Origin: Algoriphagus ratkowskyi
GTDB lineage: Bacteria > Bacteroidota > Bacteroidia > Cytophagales > Cyclobacteriaceae
Assembly: GCF_002150505.1 (NCBI RefSeq)
Contig: NZ_MSSV01000017.1
Location: forward strand, 51,748 to 115,747
Length of the DNA: 64,000 bases
Reading direction: 5' to 3'
Below are positions 37,429 through 46,089 of this stretch, piece after piece. A program made the translations under genes and the position numbers. Position 1 is the stretch's first letter; each line of letters starts with the position of its first letter. The notes beneath the pieces were generated by a model that ran no database searches, was not told the origin of the DNA, and was given only the letters and a program-made list of their open reading frames with translations.

Positions 37429-38451
37429 TTAAAAAGAGATGTTTTTAGTGGTTTCTCTTAATATAAGTTCTGGGTTGATAATAATTTTTTCAGAAACCAT
37501 TGGTTCGTTCTTATTTAAGATTGAGATGATTTTTTGGGCGGTGAGTTCTCCCATTTTTGCAGCTACTTGTTGTACTGTGGAAAGTTTTGGGCTCATGTAA
37601 GTTGCCACTGGTTCATCAGAAAAACCAATTACAGAAATATCATCAGGAACCCTCTTGCCCATATTATGTAGTACATTCACAGCATAGTGGGCTACGTAGT
37701 CATTGAACACAAATAGACCATCAAGCTTGGGGTGTTTTTTCAATGTTTTTTTTAGGAATTTATCTATTGAAGAAAGCTCAAATTCATAGTAATGAACCAT
37801 GGACTCTCTCACCTTTATTTCATGGAAGTTAAGAGCATCCAAGTACCCATAGAGCCTATTATTGCTGTTGTTTAGATTTATACTTCCAGTGATGTGCGCA
37901 ATATATTTGCAGCCAGTTTTTAATAAATGAGCAGTAGCATCGAAAGAGGCTTGATAATCATTAGTAATTACTTTAGGAACTGGGAGAAAATTCGCCACCC
38001 GGTCAAAAAACACAATAGGAACCTCATGTTTTAGTAGCTGTTTAAAATGGTCAAATGTCTTAGTTTCTCGGGAAATAGCAACCAAAACCCCGTCAACGCG
38101 ATGCTTGAGACAAGTTTGGGTAGCCTTAATTTCTTGCTCTATAGACTCATCAGTACTGAAAAGGAGAAGTGAGTAATCGGTTTCTTTCAGGATTTTTTGT
38201 ATACCCTCTATAACTTTTGAGAAAAAGTGGAGCGAAAGCTGAGGTACTATTACAGCAATGATCTGACTTTTTCCCTTACTCAAATTATGGGCATTAGAGT
38301 TCGCTTGATATCCCAATTCGTCAGCAAGGTTTTGTACCAATGCCCGTGTCTTTTCGCTGATGCGAGCGTGATTGCTTAGCGCACGGGAAACCGTAGAATG
38401 CGATAAATTCAGTTGTTTGGCTATTTCGGTAATAGTGACATACTTTCCCAT
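37429..38451 (-). CDS. LacI family transcriptional regulator
   Basis: A regulator of about 340 residues. The N-terminal helix-turn-helix is VTITEIAKQLNLSHSTVSRALSNHARISEKTR, followed by the hinge region, and the periplasmic-binding-protein-like sensor domain runs from about 60 to the end (IIAVIVPQLSLHFFSKVIEGI ... GVIGFSDEPVATYMSPKLSTV-like blocks). The start at 38451 is preferred because an ATG ten codons upstream lies inside the palindrome TATGCACACCTGTGCATA (38465-38482). That palindrome is the probable auto-operator, and copies of it precede the first sulfatase and SusC. The gene is divergent from the uxaA/SDR operon. The likely inducer is fucose or a fucose-derived acid, by context only. 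Confidence 0.93.
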   Translation of the reverse strand: MGKYVTITEIAKQLNLSHSTVSRALSNHARISEKTRALVQNLADELGYQANSNAHNLSKGKSQIIAVIVPQLSLHFFSKVIEGIQKILKETDYSLLLFSTDESIEQEIKATQTCLKHRVDGVLVAISRETKTFDHFKQLLKHEVPIVFFDRVANFLPVPKVITNDYQASFDATAHLLKTGCKYIAHITGSINLNNSNNRLYGYLDALNFHEIKVRESMVHYYEFELSSIDKFLKKTLKKHPKLDGLFVFNDYVAHYAVNVLHNMGKRVPDDISVIGFSDEPVATYMSPKLSTVQQVAAKMGELTAQKIISILNKNEPMVSEKIIINPELILRETTKNISF

Positions 38452-38464
38452 GGGAGTAATATAA

Positions 38465-38482
38465 TATGCACACCTGTGCATA
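38465..38482. promoter_or_regulatory. Probable LacI operator, copy 1 (lacI / uxaA intergenic)
   Basis: TATGCACA-CC-TGTGCATA is an 18-bp sequence with two perfect inverted 8-bp arms. It starts 14 bp from the lacI start codon and 82 bp from the divergent dehydratase start. It matches the two other copies in the window at 14 or more of 18 positions. Confidence 0.8.
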
Positions 38483-38564
38483 GCAACTATTTTTATTTGA
38501 GGTCGAAATCAAGATCAAATACTGCTAATATGCAAGCATAGTATTTTATCAACTAGACCCAAAA

Positions 38565-39337
38565 ATGCATAAAAATAGGTTGCTGAAAATTGATAATGCA
38601 GACAATGTACTCGTGGCTCTTGTCGACCTTGACCCAGGTATTATTTCTTACGAAGAGTTAAGCATCAATCTTCCCAAGGCAGTAAAACAAAAGCACAAAT
38701 TTTTAACAACTGATCTAAAGAAGGGAGAGATAATCATCCGGTATGGGGTGCCTGTAGGAAAGGCAAATTGGGACCTGAAGGCTGGTGAGATTATTAATAT
38801 AGAGAACATTACTCATTTTGCCGATGAGGAGACGATCCATGAAGCTGCAGATACTTGGCAGGTGCCAAATGTAGCGCATTGGCAAGACAGAACTTTTTTA
38901 GAATATCACAGACAGGATGGAAAAATTGGGACAGCTAATTATTGGCTTTTTGTTCCATTGGTTTTTTGTGAAAATAGCAATCTAAAAGTAATTGAGGAAG
39001 CTTTGTCCAAAGGCTTGGGCTATTACAAACCCAATAAATACGAGGAATATGTCCGGACTAAAATCTCCTCCGATTCCACATTTAAATCCCTGGCTTCCGA
39101 GAAAAAGGTTTTCGAAAATATAGAGGGAATCAAATTCCTTTACCATCACGGAGGTTGTGGCGTAACCAGATTTGATCGATCTGGATGCGGGCGATTACTC
39201 TTGAGGAAGTAACCACAGAACAAGCCGGAGAGGAATTTTTAGAAAAAATCATTGCGGTAGCCAATGGGCAAGAAACCAAAGCAATGAAGCTTGAACAAAA
39301 CGATTTTATACCATGGAAAAGGGGAGTGTTACTATGA
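38565..39337 (+). pseudogene. uxaA: Altronate/L-fuconate dehydratase (UxaA family), internally deleted
   Basis: UxaA-family dehydratases of about 550 residues remove water from altronate, or from L-fuconate in Bacteroidota fucose operons. The N-terminal part is intact for about 205 codons: a SAF domain (about 1-90), the linker, then NYWLFVPLVFCEN and [14 protein letters not shown]. It then breaks off and the frame stops at 39212. The C-terminal end survives in other frames: IDLDAG, then [25 protein letters not shown] and [11 protein letters not shown] with its stop at 39335-39337. Roughly 290 codons are missing, plus at least one further frameshift, so the enzyme cannot be active. The old stop still overlaps the next ATG by four bases, showing that it was once coupled to the SDR. 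Confidence 0.85.
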
Positions 39338-40101
39338 ATAAACTATTTAATTTAAGTGGAAAACGTGCCATCGTCACCGGTGGCGGAAGTGGAATAGGCA
39401 GAGCTATTTCCATAGCACTAGCAACCAACGGAGCTGAAGTTTCCATTTTTGATCTCAATATGGACAATGCAGAGGCCGTTGCGCTGGAAATCACTAATGC
39501 CGGAGGAGATGCTAAGGCTGTGAAATGCGATGTTTCTGATGAGAAAAGTGTCAAACAGGCGATGGACAATAGTGCAATAGATATTTTAATCAATAATGCA
39601 GGAATTGCACACATAGGAAATGTGAGCAATACTACCCCTGAGGACATGGACAGGATTTACAATATCAATGTGAAAGGTGCCTACCATTGCCTAAGAGAAG
39701 GAGTGAATCTGATGAAATCCAAAGGTGGGACGATTATCAATGTATCTTCAGTAGCTGCGCATGTGGGTATTTCAGATCGATTTGCCTACTCAATGAGTAA
39801 GGGCGCTATTCATGCGATGACCTTGTCTGTGGCAAGAGACTTTTTATCAAATAATATTCGCTGCAACAGCATCTCACCGGCGCGGGTTCATACCCCTTTT
39901 GTAGATGGGTTTTTGGAAAAAAATTATCCCGGAAATGAGAAGGAAATGTTCCAGGCCCTCTCCAGTACACAGCCTATTGGTCGTATGGGGAAGCCTGCTG
40001 AAATAGGCGCATTGGTACTCTATTTATGCTCGGATGAAGCATCTTTTGTTACTGGAACTGATTTTCCGATAGATGGTGGATTTATCACTTTAAACAACTA
40101 A
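39334..40101 (+). CDS. SDR family oxidoreductase, probable 2-keto-3-deoxy-L-fuconate-type dehydrogenase
   Basis: A 255-residue classical SDR. Counting from the ATG at 39334, TGGGSGIG is at 15-22, Asp40 after strand 2 (IFD) points to NAD, NNAG is at 87-90, and the catalytic Tyr152/Lys156 lie in YSMSK. The C-terminal [36 protein letters not shown] is the usual SDR end. The start at 39334 is chosen because it overlaps the uxaA stop (ATGA); a start seven codons upstream is in another context. In Bacteroidota the UxaA-SDR pair belongs to the non-phosphorylating L-fucose pathway. Its partner is broken here. Confidence 0.85.
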   Translation: MNKLFNLSGKRAIVTGGGSGIGRAISIALATNGAEVSIFDLNMDNAEAVALEITNAGGDAKAVKCDVSDEKSVKQAMDNSAIDILINNAGIAHIGNVSNTTPEDMDRIYNINVKGAYHCLREGVNLMKSKGGTIINVSSVAAHVGISDRFAYSMSKGAIHAMTLSVARDFLSNNIRCNSISPARVHTPFVDGFLEKNYPGNEKEMFQALSSTQPIGRMGKPAEIGALVLYLCSDEASFVTGTDFPIDGGFITLNN

Positions 40102-40232
40102 TTCTGGCTAATCTATCAAAGAAATTAATGTAATTTGGAGATGCTGGTATGGAGTTTTTATCAAAATTATGGGAGTATTTTAAGTATTCATCTTCTATGA
40201 AATTAATCCACTCTACGCGAGAAATAGGTTTT

Positions 40233-40250
40233 TGTGCACAGGTGTGTACA
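40233..40250. promoter_or_regulatory. Probable LacI operator, copy 2 (before first sulfatase)
   Basis: TGTGCACA-GG-TGTGTACA differs from a perfect inverted repeat at one arm position. It ends 107 bp before the start codon of the sulfatase at 40358, close to the 112-bp spacing seen for SusC. Confidence 0.8.
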
Positions 40251-40357
40251 TGTTAAAACAGGTAATTCTATTTGTTGTTAATCATCATTTGGTAGCTTAG
40301 TAATCGATTGCGGACGTGATATGAAGGCAATTAATAATTAACCCAAAATAAAACCAA

Positions 40358-42145
40358 ATGAAAAACCTTTTTAGACCTCTAGTCATCCTAATCGGATTGG
40401 CTATGACGATTCAGAGTGAAATTTTTGCTCAACAAAAACCCAACGTCATTTTTGTGATCACAGATGATCAGGGGATGGGTGACTTGGGGTCGATGGGTAA
40501 TAAGATTATTAAAACCCCCAGCCTTGATGCTTTTCATGAGGATGCTGTAAGATTTACCAATTACCATGTTTCTACCACGTGTGCACCTTCCAGAGGTGCT
40601 ATCATGACTGGTAGATATACCAACAGACTCAATGTTTTTCATACGATCAGCGGACGCTCTTTGTTGTTTGAAGATGAAGTGATCCTACCGCAGATTTTTG
40701 CTCAAAATGGCTACACCAATGGTATGTTTGGCAAGTGGCATTTGGGTGATAATTATCCATTTCGTCCGGAAGATAGGGGGTTTCATGAGGTAGTTCGTCA
40801 TGGCGGTGGTGGAATCACCCAAGGCCCTGATTACTGGGACAATGATTACTTCGATGATACCTATTGGCACAATGGAGAGCTGGAGAAATACGAAGGCTAT
40901 TGTACAGATGTGTTTTTCTCAGAGGCGATGGATTTTATAGAAGAAAACAAAGACAAGCCATTTTTCGCCTATATAGCTACCAATGCTCCACATGGCCCAC
41001 TCAATGTACCTGAGGAATACTACAATTTGTACAAGGACTTAAGTGAAGAAGAACTACCTGATAAATTCAAAAGATTTTACGGGATGATTTCCAATATTGA
41101 TGACAACTTCAAACTACTTCAGCAGAAGTTGGATGAGCTGAATTTAACTGATAACACCATCTTGATATTCACTACAGACAATGGGACAGCAGGTGGGAAT
41201 AAGGTGTATGATGGAGGTTTGAGAGGGGCAAAAGGGAGTATCTATGAAGGTGGTCATCGTGTCCCTTTATTTATTCGCTGGCCTGACGGACAGCTGACAG
41301 GAGGTAACGACATTGACAAGCTGGTCGCTCATTATGACTTGTTGCCTACGTTTGTGGATTTGCTTGGATTAGATTTCAATCCGGTAAAACCTCTAGATGG
41401 AACTAGCCTAAAGCCTTTGCTTACAAACAGCGCTACGCCTTGGCCGAATAGAATCCTCTATGTGGATACTCAGCGACTACAGAACCTGAACAAATACAAG
41501 GATTACTCAGTAATGGACGATCGTTGGAGATTAGTCAATGGCAGCGAGCTGTATGACATGGAAAATGATAAAATTCAGTCCAAAAATGTCATCGCCGAGC
41601 ATCCATTGGAGGCAGATAAATTGGCAGTAGGCTACGAAAAATGGTGGGAATCCATCATGGGCGAAGGTCCAAATGAGCGATATGCCTACATCAAAGTTGG
41701 ATCGGGCAAAGAGAATCCAAGCCGTATTTCAGCTCACGATATGCTAACCGGAAAACATGAAAGTTCATGGCACCAGAATGGGGCTATTACTGCCTCACAA
41801 GTGACAGGACGATGGAAAATCGAATTTGTTGAGGATGGGGAATATGCTATTACACTTCGAAGATTTCCTAGAGAAAGCGGCTTAGGTATCAATGCGACTT
41901 TCCCTTCCCAAAAGAAAACCATAGAACTGGAAAACGATAAGCCGGCAAGTGTAAAGGATGATTTTAAAGAAGCCTACCTATATGTAGCGAATCTGGAGAA
42001 ATCTGAAAGTATCCAGAAAGACCAGGAAGAGGTGACGTTTACAGGACAAATCTCTGCAGGAAAATATGACATGGAGGCTCAGCTGATTGATGCAGACAAG
42101 CGCGTATATCCGGCTTATTACATCTATATAGAAAAGTTGAAATAA
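40358..42145 (+). CDS. Secreted S1-family sulfatase (formylglycine-dependent), 595 residues
   Basis: A periplasmic arylsulfatase-type enzyme predicted to remove sulfate esters from an algal glycan. Signal peptide about 1-25 (ending FAQQ). The metal-binding pair is TDDQG (35-39). The modification motif Cys75-Ala-Pro-Ser-Arg is followed by GAIMTGRY; Cys75 is converted to formylglycine by a maturase that is not in the window. GKWHLG near 125 and DNGTAGG near 275 supply other active-site residues. A C-terminal beta domain of about 150 residues follows. It is the first gene after operator copy 2 and probably begins the sulfatase operon. Confidence 0.93.
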   Translation: MKNLFRPLVILIGLAMTIQSEIFAQQKPNVIFVITDDQGMGDLGSMGNKIIKTPSLDAFHEDAVRFTNYHVSTTCAPSRGAIMTGRYTNRLNVFHTISGRSLLFEDEVILPQIFAQNGYTNGMFGKWHLGDNYPFRPEDRGFHEVVRHGGGGITQGPDYWDNDYFDDTYWHNGELEKYEGYCTDVFFSEAMDFIEENKDKPFFAYIATNAPHGPLNVPEEYYNLYKDLSEEELPDKFKRFYGMISNIDDNFKLLQQKLDELNLTDNTILIFTTDNGTAGGNKVYDGGLRGAKGSIYEGGHRVPLFIRWPDGQLTGGNDIDKLVAHYDLLPTFVDLLGLDFNPVKPLDGTSLKPLLTNSATPWPNRILYVDTQRLQNLNKYKDYSVMDDRWRLVNGSELYDMENDKIQSKNVIAEHPLEADKLAVGYEKWWESIMGEGPNERYAYIKVGSGKENPSRISAHDMLTGKHESSWHQNGAITASQVTGRWKIEFVEDGEYAITLRRFPRESGLGINATFPSQKKTIELENDKPASVKDDFKEAYLYVANLEKSESIQKDQEEVTFTGQISAGKYDMEAQLIDADKRVYPAYYIYIEKLK

Positions 42146-42454
42146 TTCATGTTGCCATATTAATTAGGTGGTTATCCGCAATAATCCCAGTAGCCATAAT
42201 TCCTTTGCTCTAAAGGACAGAAGTCCGAAGACGGGTGACTGAAGTGGCCTAAAATCTAGAGTTTAGCTTATTTTGGGATGCTTTAATGCCCTTAGTGGTA
42301 GAACAGCCGATACACAATTGAATTAATACTTAAAGTGTTGAAAAGGACTGTAGGGCAGCTGTTTATGTGATAGTGCCTTTGTCTTCTTAAATGGTGCTTC
42401 ATAGAAACAATGCTTTTAAATCGATTTCAAGCAAAAAGTTAGATTCCAGAAAAT
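42146..42454. other. Intergenic region between two sulfatase genes
   Basis: About 310 bp with no open frame. A short GAAGTCC-GAAGACGG-GTGACT-GAAGTGG stretch (about 42220-42247) looks like a degenerate purine-rich microsatellite. No operator copy or clear terminator was seen, so transcription of the second sulfatase may have its own promoter here. Confidence 0.45.
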
Positions 42455-44095
42455 ATGAATAATTCTAGAAACAATAGAACTGCTTTTCTGATCCCTTTGG
42501 TATTTGGATCCCTACTTTTTTTAACCCAAAAAGTAGCCGCACAGGAAACAAAAAGACCCAATATCGTGGTGGTTTTAGCCGATGATATGCGCTGGGATTA
42601 CCTCGGGGCAATGGGTGCGAATGATATTGTTCAAACTCCGAATTTGGATAAACTGGCAGCGGAAGGAACATTATTCAGCAATGCCTTTGTGACATCAGCA
42701 ATTTGCACACCCAGCAGAACTTCCATCCTTACGGGAATGTATGAGCGAAAACATGGAGTCACCTTTGGGTCAAATTCCGTGATGACCGAAGAGGCTTGGG
42801 GCAATACTTATCCCATGCTTCTTCGTAAAAGTGGCTACTATACTGGTTGGGTAGGGAAAAACCACACGCCAATAGGGAAAACCGAAAAAGGTGTAGGCTA
42901 CGCAAGTGGAGTAATGGAGGAGTCTTTTGATTATTGGAGGGCAGGTCATGGACATCTTAGTTTTTACCCTAAGAATGTCCATGAAATTTTCAGTGATGCC
43001 AAAGCGGATAATCAGATCGATATTATTCAGGAAGCAATAGATGAGTTTTTGAGTGTGGATGAGGCCATGGAGACCTCCAAAAGTTTCCTCAGAACCCGTC
43101 CTGAAGATCAGCCTTTCTGCTTGCTAATCAACTTTAATGTTCCTCATAGCAACAGCACCAACAGCATGAAGCAATTGCCGAGTGATCCGGCACTTTATCG
43201 CACTGGCTATAGAGATCAACTGGATCAATTGATTCTACCTACTAATTATATTGCTTTTGATTCCATCCAAACACCGAAGCTTCCTATCAACGTGTACAGC
43301 GGAGAATATCTACCGAGTTACGATTGGGTGAAGTCGAAAGAATCACTAAATGAAAATCAGATAAGAACCCTGGAGACTGTTACGGGAATGGATCAGGTGG
43401 TGGGAAATATAATCCAGGAATTGGAAGCGCAGGGAGTTCTCGATAATACCATCATAGTCTTTACCTCTGATCATGGCATTCTACATGGAGAATTTGGACT
43501 TGGAGGAAAGACCTTGCTCTACGATGTGGATTTGAAAGTTCCTTTGGTCATCTATGCTCCGGGCTTGGATCAGCAGCAAGTAGTGGATGAGTTGAGTCTT
43601 AATATTGACCTTGGTCCAACTTTGCTTGATATGGCAGGAGTGGAGATTCCTGAGGAAATGCAGGGAAAAAGTTTAAAGCCTCTGATCGAGAATAAGGACG
43701 TAGCATGGAGAACAGATTTTTTTAGTGAAAACATGTTCATGGAGCAAAACTACCCACGCACCGAGGCAGTTCGGACGAAGGATTGGAAATACATTCGGTA
43801 CTTCAGCAAGGATAAAGATCAGCATCATATCCTTTCCCTGATCTCACCAATCTTGGGTGAGGAGCCTATTTACGAAGAGCTTTACGATTTGAAAAATGAT
43901 CCTAACGAAGTGCATAATCTAGCAAATGAAGCAGATTCGCAAAAGCTTTTGGAAATGTTCAGAAAGAGATGTGATGAACTACTGAAAGAGGCTAAAGGAG
44001 ACAACGAATTGCCTAAGACCTATATCAGCAATTTTGATGATGAGGAATTTAAAGCACGTGTTAAGCAGGTTTACAAAAATCTTAACCTTGATTAA
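42455..44095 (+). CDS. Secreted S1-family sulfatase, 546 residues
   Basis: A formylglycine-type sulfatase with a signal peptide (about 1-30, ending KVAAQE). Metal-binding ADDMRWD is at 42-48, and Cys84-Thr-Pro-Ser-Arg lies in AICTPSRTSILTG. GWVGKNHTP (near 135) replaces the common GKWHLG, so the substrate pocket differs from the first sulfatase. TSDHGILHGEFGLGGK near 340 holds the catalytic Asp-His and the Lys. It ends with the typical YDLKNDPNEVHNLA block. In the same orientation as the fucosidase 150 bp downstream. The specific sulfate position cannot be told. Confidence 0.93.
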   Translation: MNNSRNNRTAFLIPLVFGSLLFLTQKVAAQETKRPNIVVVLADDMRWDYLGAMGANDIVQTPNLDKLAAEGTLFSNAFVTSAICTPSRTSILTGMYERKHGVTFGSNSVMTEEAWGNTYPMLLRKSGYYTGWVGKNHTPIGKTEKGVGYASGVMEESFDYWRAGHGHLSFYPKNVHEIFSDAKADNQIDIIQEAIDEFLSVDEAMETSKSFLRTRPEDQPFCLLINFNVPHSNSTNSMKQLPSDPALYRTGYRDQLDQLILPTNYIAFDSIQTPKLPINVYSGEYLPSYDWVKSKESLNENQIRTLETVTGMDQVVGNIIQELEAQGVLDNTIIVFTSDHGILHGEFGLGGKTLLYDVDLKVPLVIYAPGLDQQQVVDELSLNIDLGPTLLDMAGVEIPEEMQGKSLKPLIENKDVAWRTDFFSENMFMEQNYPRTEAVRTKDWKYIRYFSKDKDQHHILSLISPILGEEPIYEELYDLKNDPNEVHNLANEADSQKLLEMFRKRCDELLKEAKGDNELPKTYISNFDDEEFKARVKQVYKNLNLD

Positions 44096-44246
44096 TACCT
44101 GCTTGCTTTAAGTTTATTTCAAGCATTATGCTTCATATAACCCTATACAACAGGACAATTTATGATTTAATAATGGCTTCATTTGATTGGGTGCCTATGG
44201 GCAAGATTAATAAGTATTAGTAGTTAGTTCAGATAACAGAAAATAC

Positions 44247-46037
44247 ATGAATATTCTAAAATACGGGCTGACTGTCCTCAGCTTCACTGCAGCTTTGAAC
44301 CTCGCGGCCCAGGATAAGAAATCCGAAAGCATGGACGAAATGTGGGGTGCTCAAAAAATGGTTACTCGCACGGATAAAGGTGATATGGCTGCTTTGTTTG
44401 ATGATGGCAATTATTCCATGTTTATCCATTGGGGTCTCTATTCCAATATTGCCAACAAGTGGAATGATACAACCTATTATGGTATCAGTGAGTGGATCAT
44501 GAATCCTCGGCGGGCCGGCATTCCTGTGGACGAGTACATGGCAGAAGCCAAAAACTTCAATCCGGTAAATTTTGATGCAAAGGCTATCGCCCAACTCGCC
44601 AAAGATGCCGGCATGAAATACATCGTTGTCACAAGCAAACACCACGACGGATTTGCGATGTACGACTCCAAAAGCAATGATTTTAATATTGTAAAAGCTA
44701 CCCCTTTTGCCCGTGACCCTATGAAGGAATTGGCTCAGGCCTGCAAGGAATTAGGTCTTGGCTTTGGCTTTTACTATTCACATAATCAGGACTGGACTTT
44801 TCCGGGAGGAAATGGCGGGCCCAAAGTCAATGAAAAAGGTGAAGAGGTAGGATTCGATTACTATTTCAGAGAGAAGTGCTTGCCTCAAGTAGAAGAGATC
44901 ACAACTCAGTACGGGGATATTGCCATGGTTTGGTTTGATACGCCAGGCAATATGGAAAAGAAATATGTGGAGGAATTGGTGAATGTGGTGAGGAAAAATC
45001 AGCCAAATGCCATGATTTCCGGCCGTGCAGGTCATAATCTGGGAGATTATCTTTCTCTGGGTGATATGAATATTCCGGTGAAAAATGTTCCCGGTCTCTG
45101 GGAAACAGTGGATGTAACCAATGATTCTTGGGGGTACGCATGGTATGATGAAAATTGGAAAAGCCCTAAGCGCATTCTGAAATCAGCGATTTCTACTGTT
45201 GCACGTGGTGGAACTTACATGCTCAATGTCGGGCCCAAGCCAGATGGTACTATACCTGAAGAAGCTCAAAGTAGCCTTCGAGGTGCTGGAGAATGGATAG
45301 AAACTTATCCCCAATTGATCTATGCAGCTGAACCATCTCCATGGGGACGTGAACTTCCTTGGGGAGATGCTACAGTAACCAATGGAAAACTGAACCTAGC
45401 TATTTACGATTGGCCTGCAGATGGGCAAATTGTTTTGCCAGGTTTGAAGAATAAAATCAAATCAGCCGGTCTTTGGGTGGATGGGAAATTGCAGGCTGTT
45501 AAAACCGTAAATAATGAAACTTGGACTTCCATTACACTTCCAGCAAATAGACCTGACAAACTGATTTCTGTAATTGAAATTGAAGTAGAAGGAGAGCTTT
45601 CTGTGGATCAATCCCTAAGCATAGATCCATATTATTCTACTGAATTGTCAGCCGCCTTTGCTTCTGGCGATGGAGCTACGGTAAAGGAAAAGAGATGGAT
45701 GGAGAAATTTGGAGAATGGAAGCATATTTCCCAAGCTCAGGATTTTACCGAAGGTGGAAAAGTAACCTGGGAAGTGGATGTGTTGGAGCCGGGCTATTAT
45801 CAGGTGGACTTAAATTATGCCGGAGACAGCAGATTGGTTTGGCGAGTGACTAACTCTGAAGGTGATTTGGTACAAAATGAGCAAAATGCATCGCACGTGT
45901 ATCATTACTATGAAATTGGGCTACTTAAGTTTGAGAAAGCCGGAAAACATACGGTCTCGGTAGAAGTTAAAGAGGGCGATATCAAAAGCGCAAGCCTAAA
46001 AGAAATCAGGTTCACACCATTATCAATTTTAGAGTAG
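44247..46037 (+). CDS. Secreted alpha-L-fucosidase, GH29
   Basis: A 596-residue retaining fucosidase with a signal peptide (about 1-21, ending LAAQD). The GH29 hallmarks are MFIHWGLYS (58-66), TSKHHDGFAMY (129-139) and the nucleophile Asp231 in MVWFDTPGN. After the barrel (about 35-370) comes a beta-sandwich (about 380-480) and a C-terminal module with WEVDVLEPGYYQVDLNYAG, a carbohydrate-binding-like segment that makes the protein longer than minimal GH29 enzymes. It removes terminal L-fucose, here probably after desulfation by the flanking sulfatases. It is the best single clue that the polymer is fucose-rich. Confidence 0.95.
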   Translation: MNILKYGLTVLSFTAALNLAAQDKKSESMDEMWGAQKMVTRTDKGDMAALFDDGNYSMFIHWGLYSNIANKWNDTTYYGISEWIMNPRRAGIPVDEYMAEAKNFNPVNFDAKAIAQLAKDAGMKYIVVTSKHHDGFAMYDSKSNDFNIVKATPFARDPMKELAQACKELGLGFGFYYSHNQDWTFPGGNGGPKVNEKGEEVGFDYYFREKCLPQVEEITTQYGDIAMVWFDTPGNMEKKYVEELVNVVRKNQPNAMISGRAGHNLGDYLSLGDMNIPVKNVPGLWETVDVTNDSWGYAWYDENWKSPKRILKSAISTVARGGTYMLNVGPKPDGTIPEEAQSSLRGAGEWIETYPQLIYAAEPSPWGRELPWGDATVTNGKLNLAIYDWPADGQIVLPGLKNKIKSAGLWVDGKLQAVKTVNNETWTSITLPANRPDKLISVIEIEVEGELSVDQSLSIDPYYSTELSAAFASGDGATVKEKRWMEKFGEWKHISQAQDFTEGGKVTWEVDVLEPGYYQVDLNYAGDSRLVWRVTNSEGDLVQNEQNASHVYHYYEIGLLKFEKAGKHTVSVEVKEGDIKSASLKEIRFTPLSILE

Positions 46038-46089
46038 TCCTTGAACATGGCTTCACAAACTTTTAGAATCTAAAGAAGAATTTAGCATC

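Noticed and set aside
44256..45141. Several antisense frames of 80-129 codons inside the fucosidase gene
   Set aside because: No family features; they mirror the codon usage of the GH29 gene.
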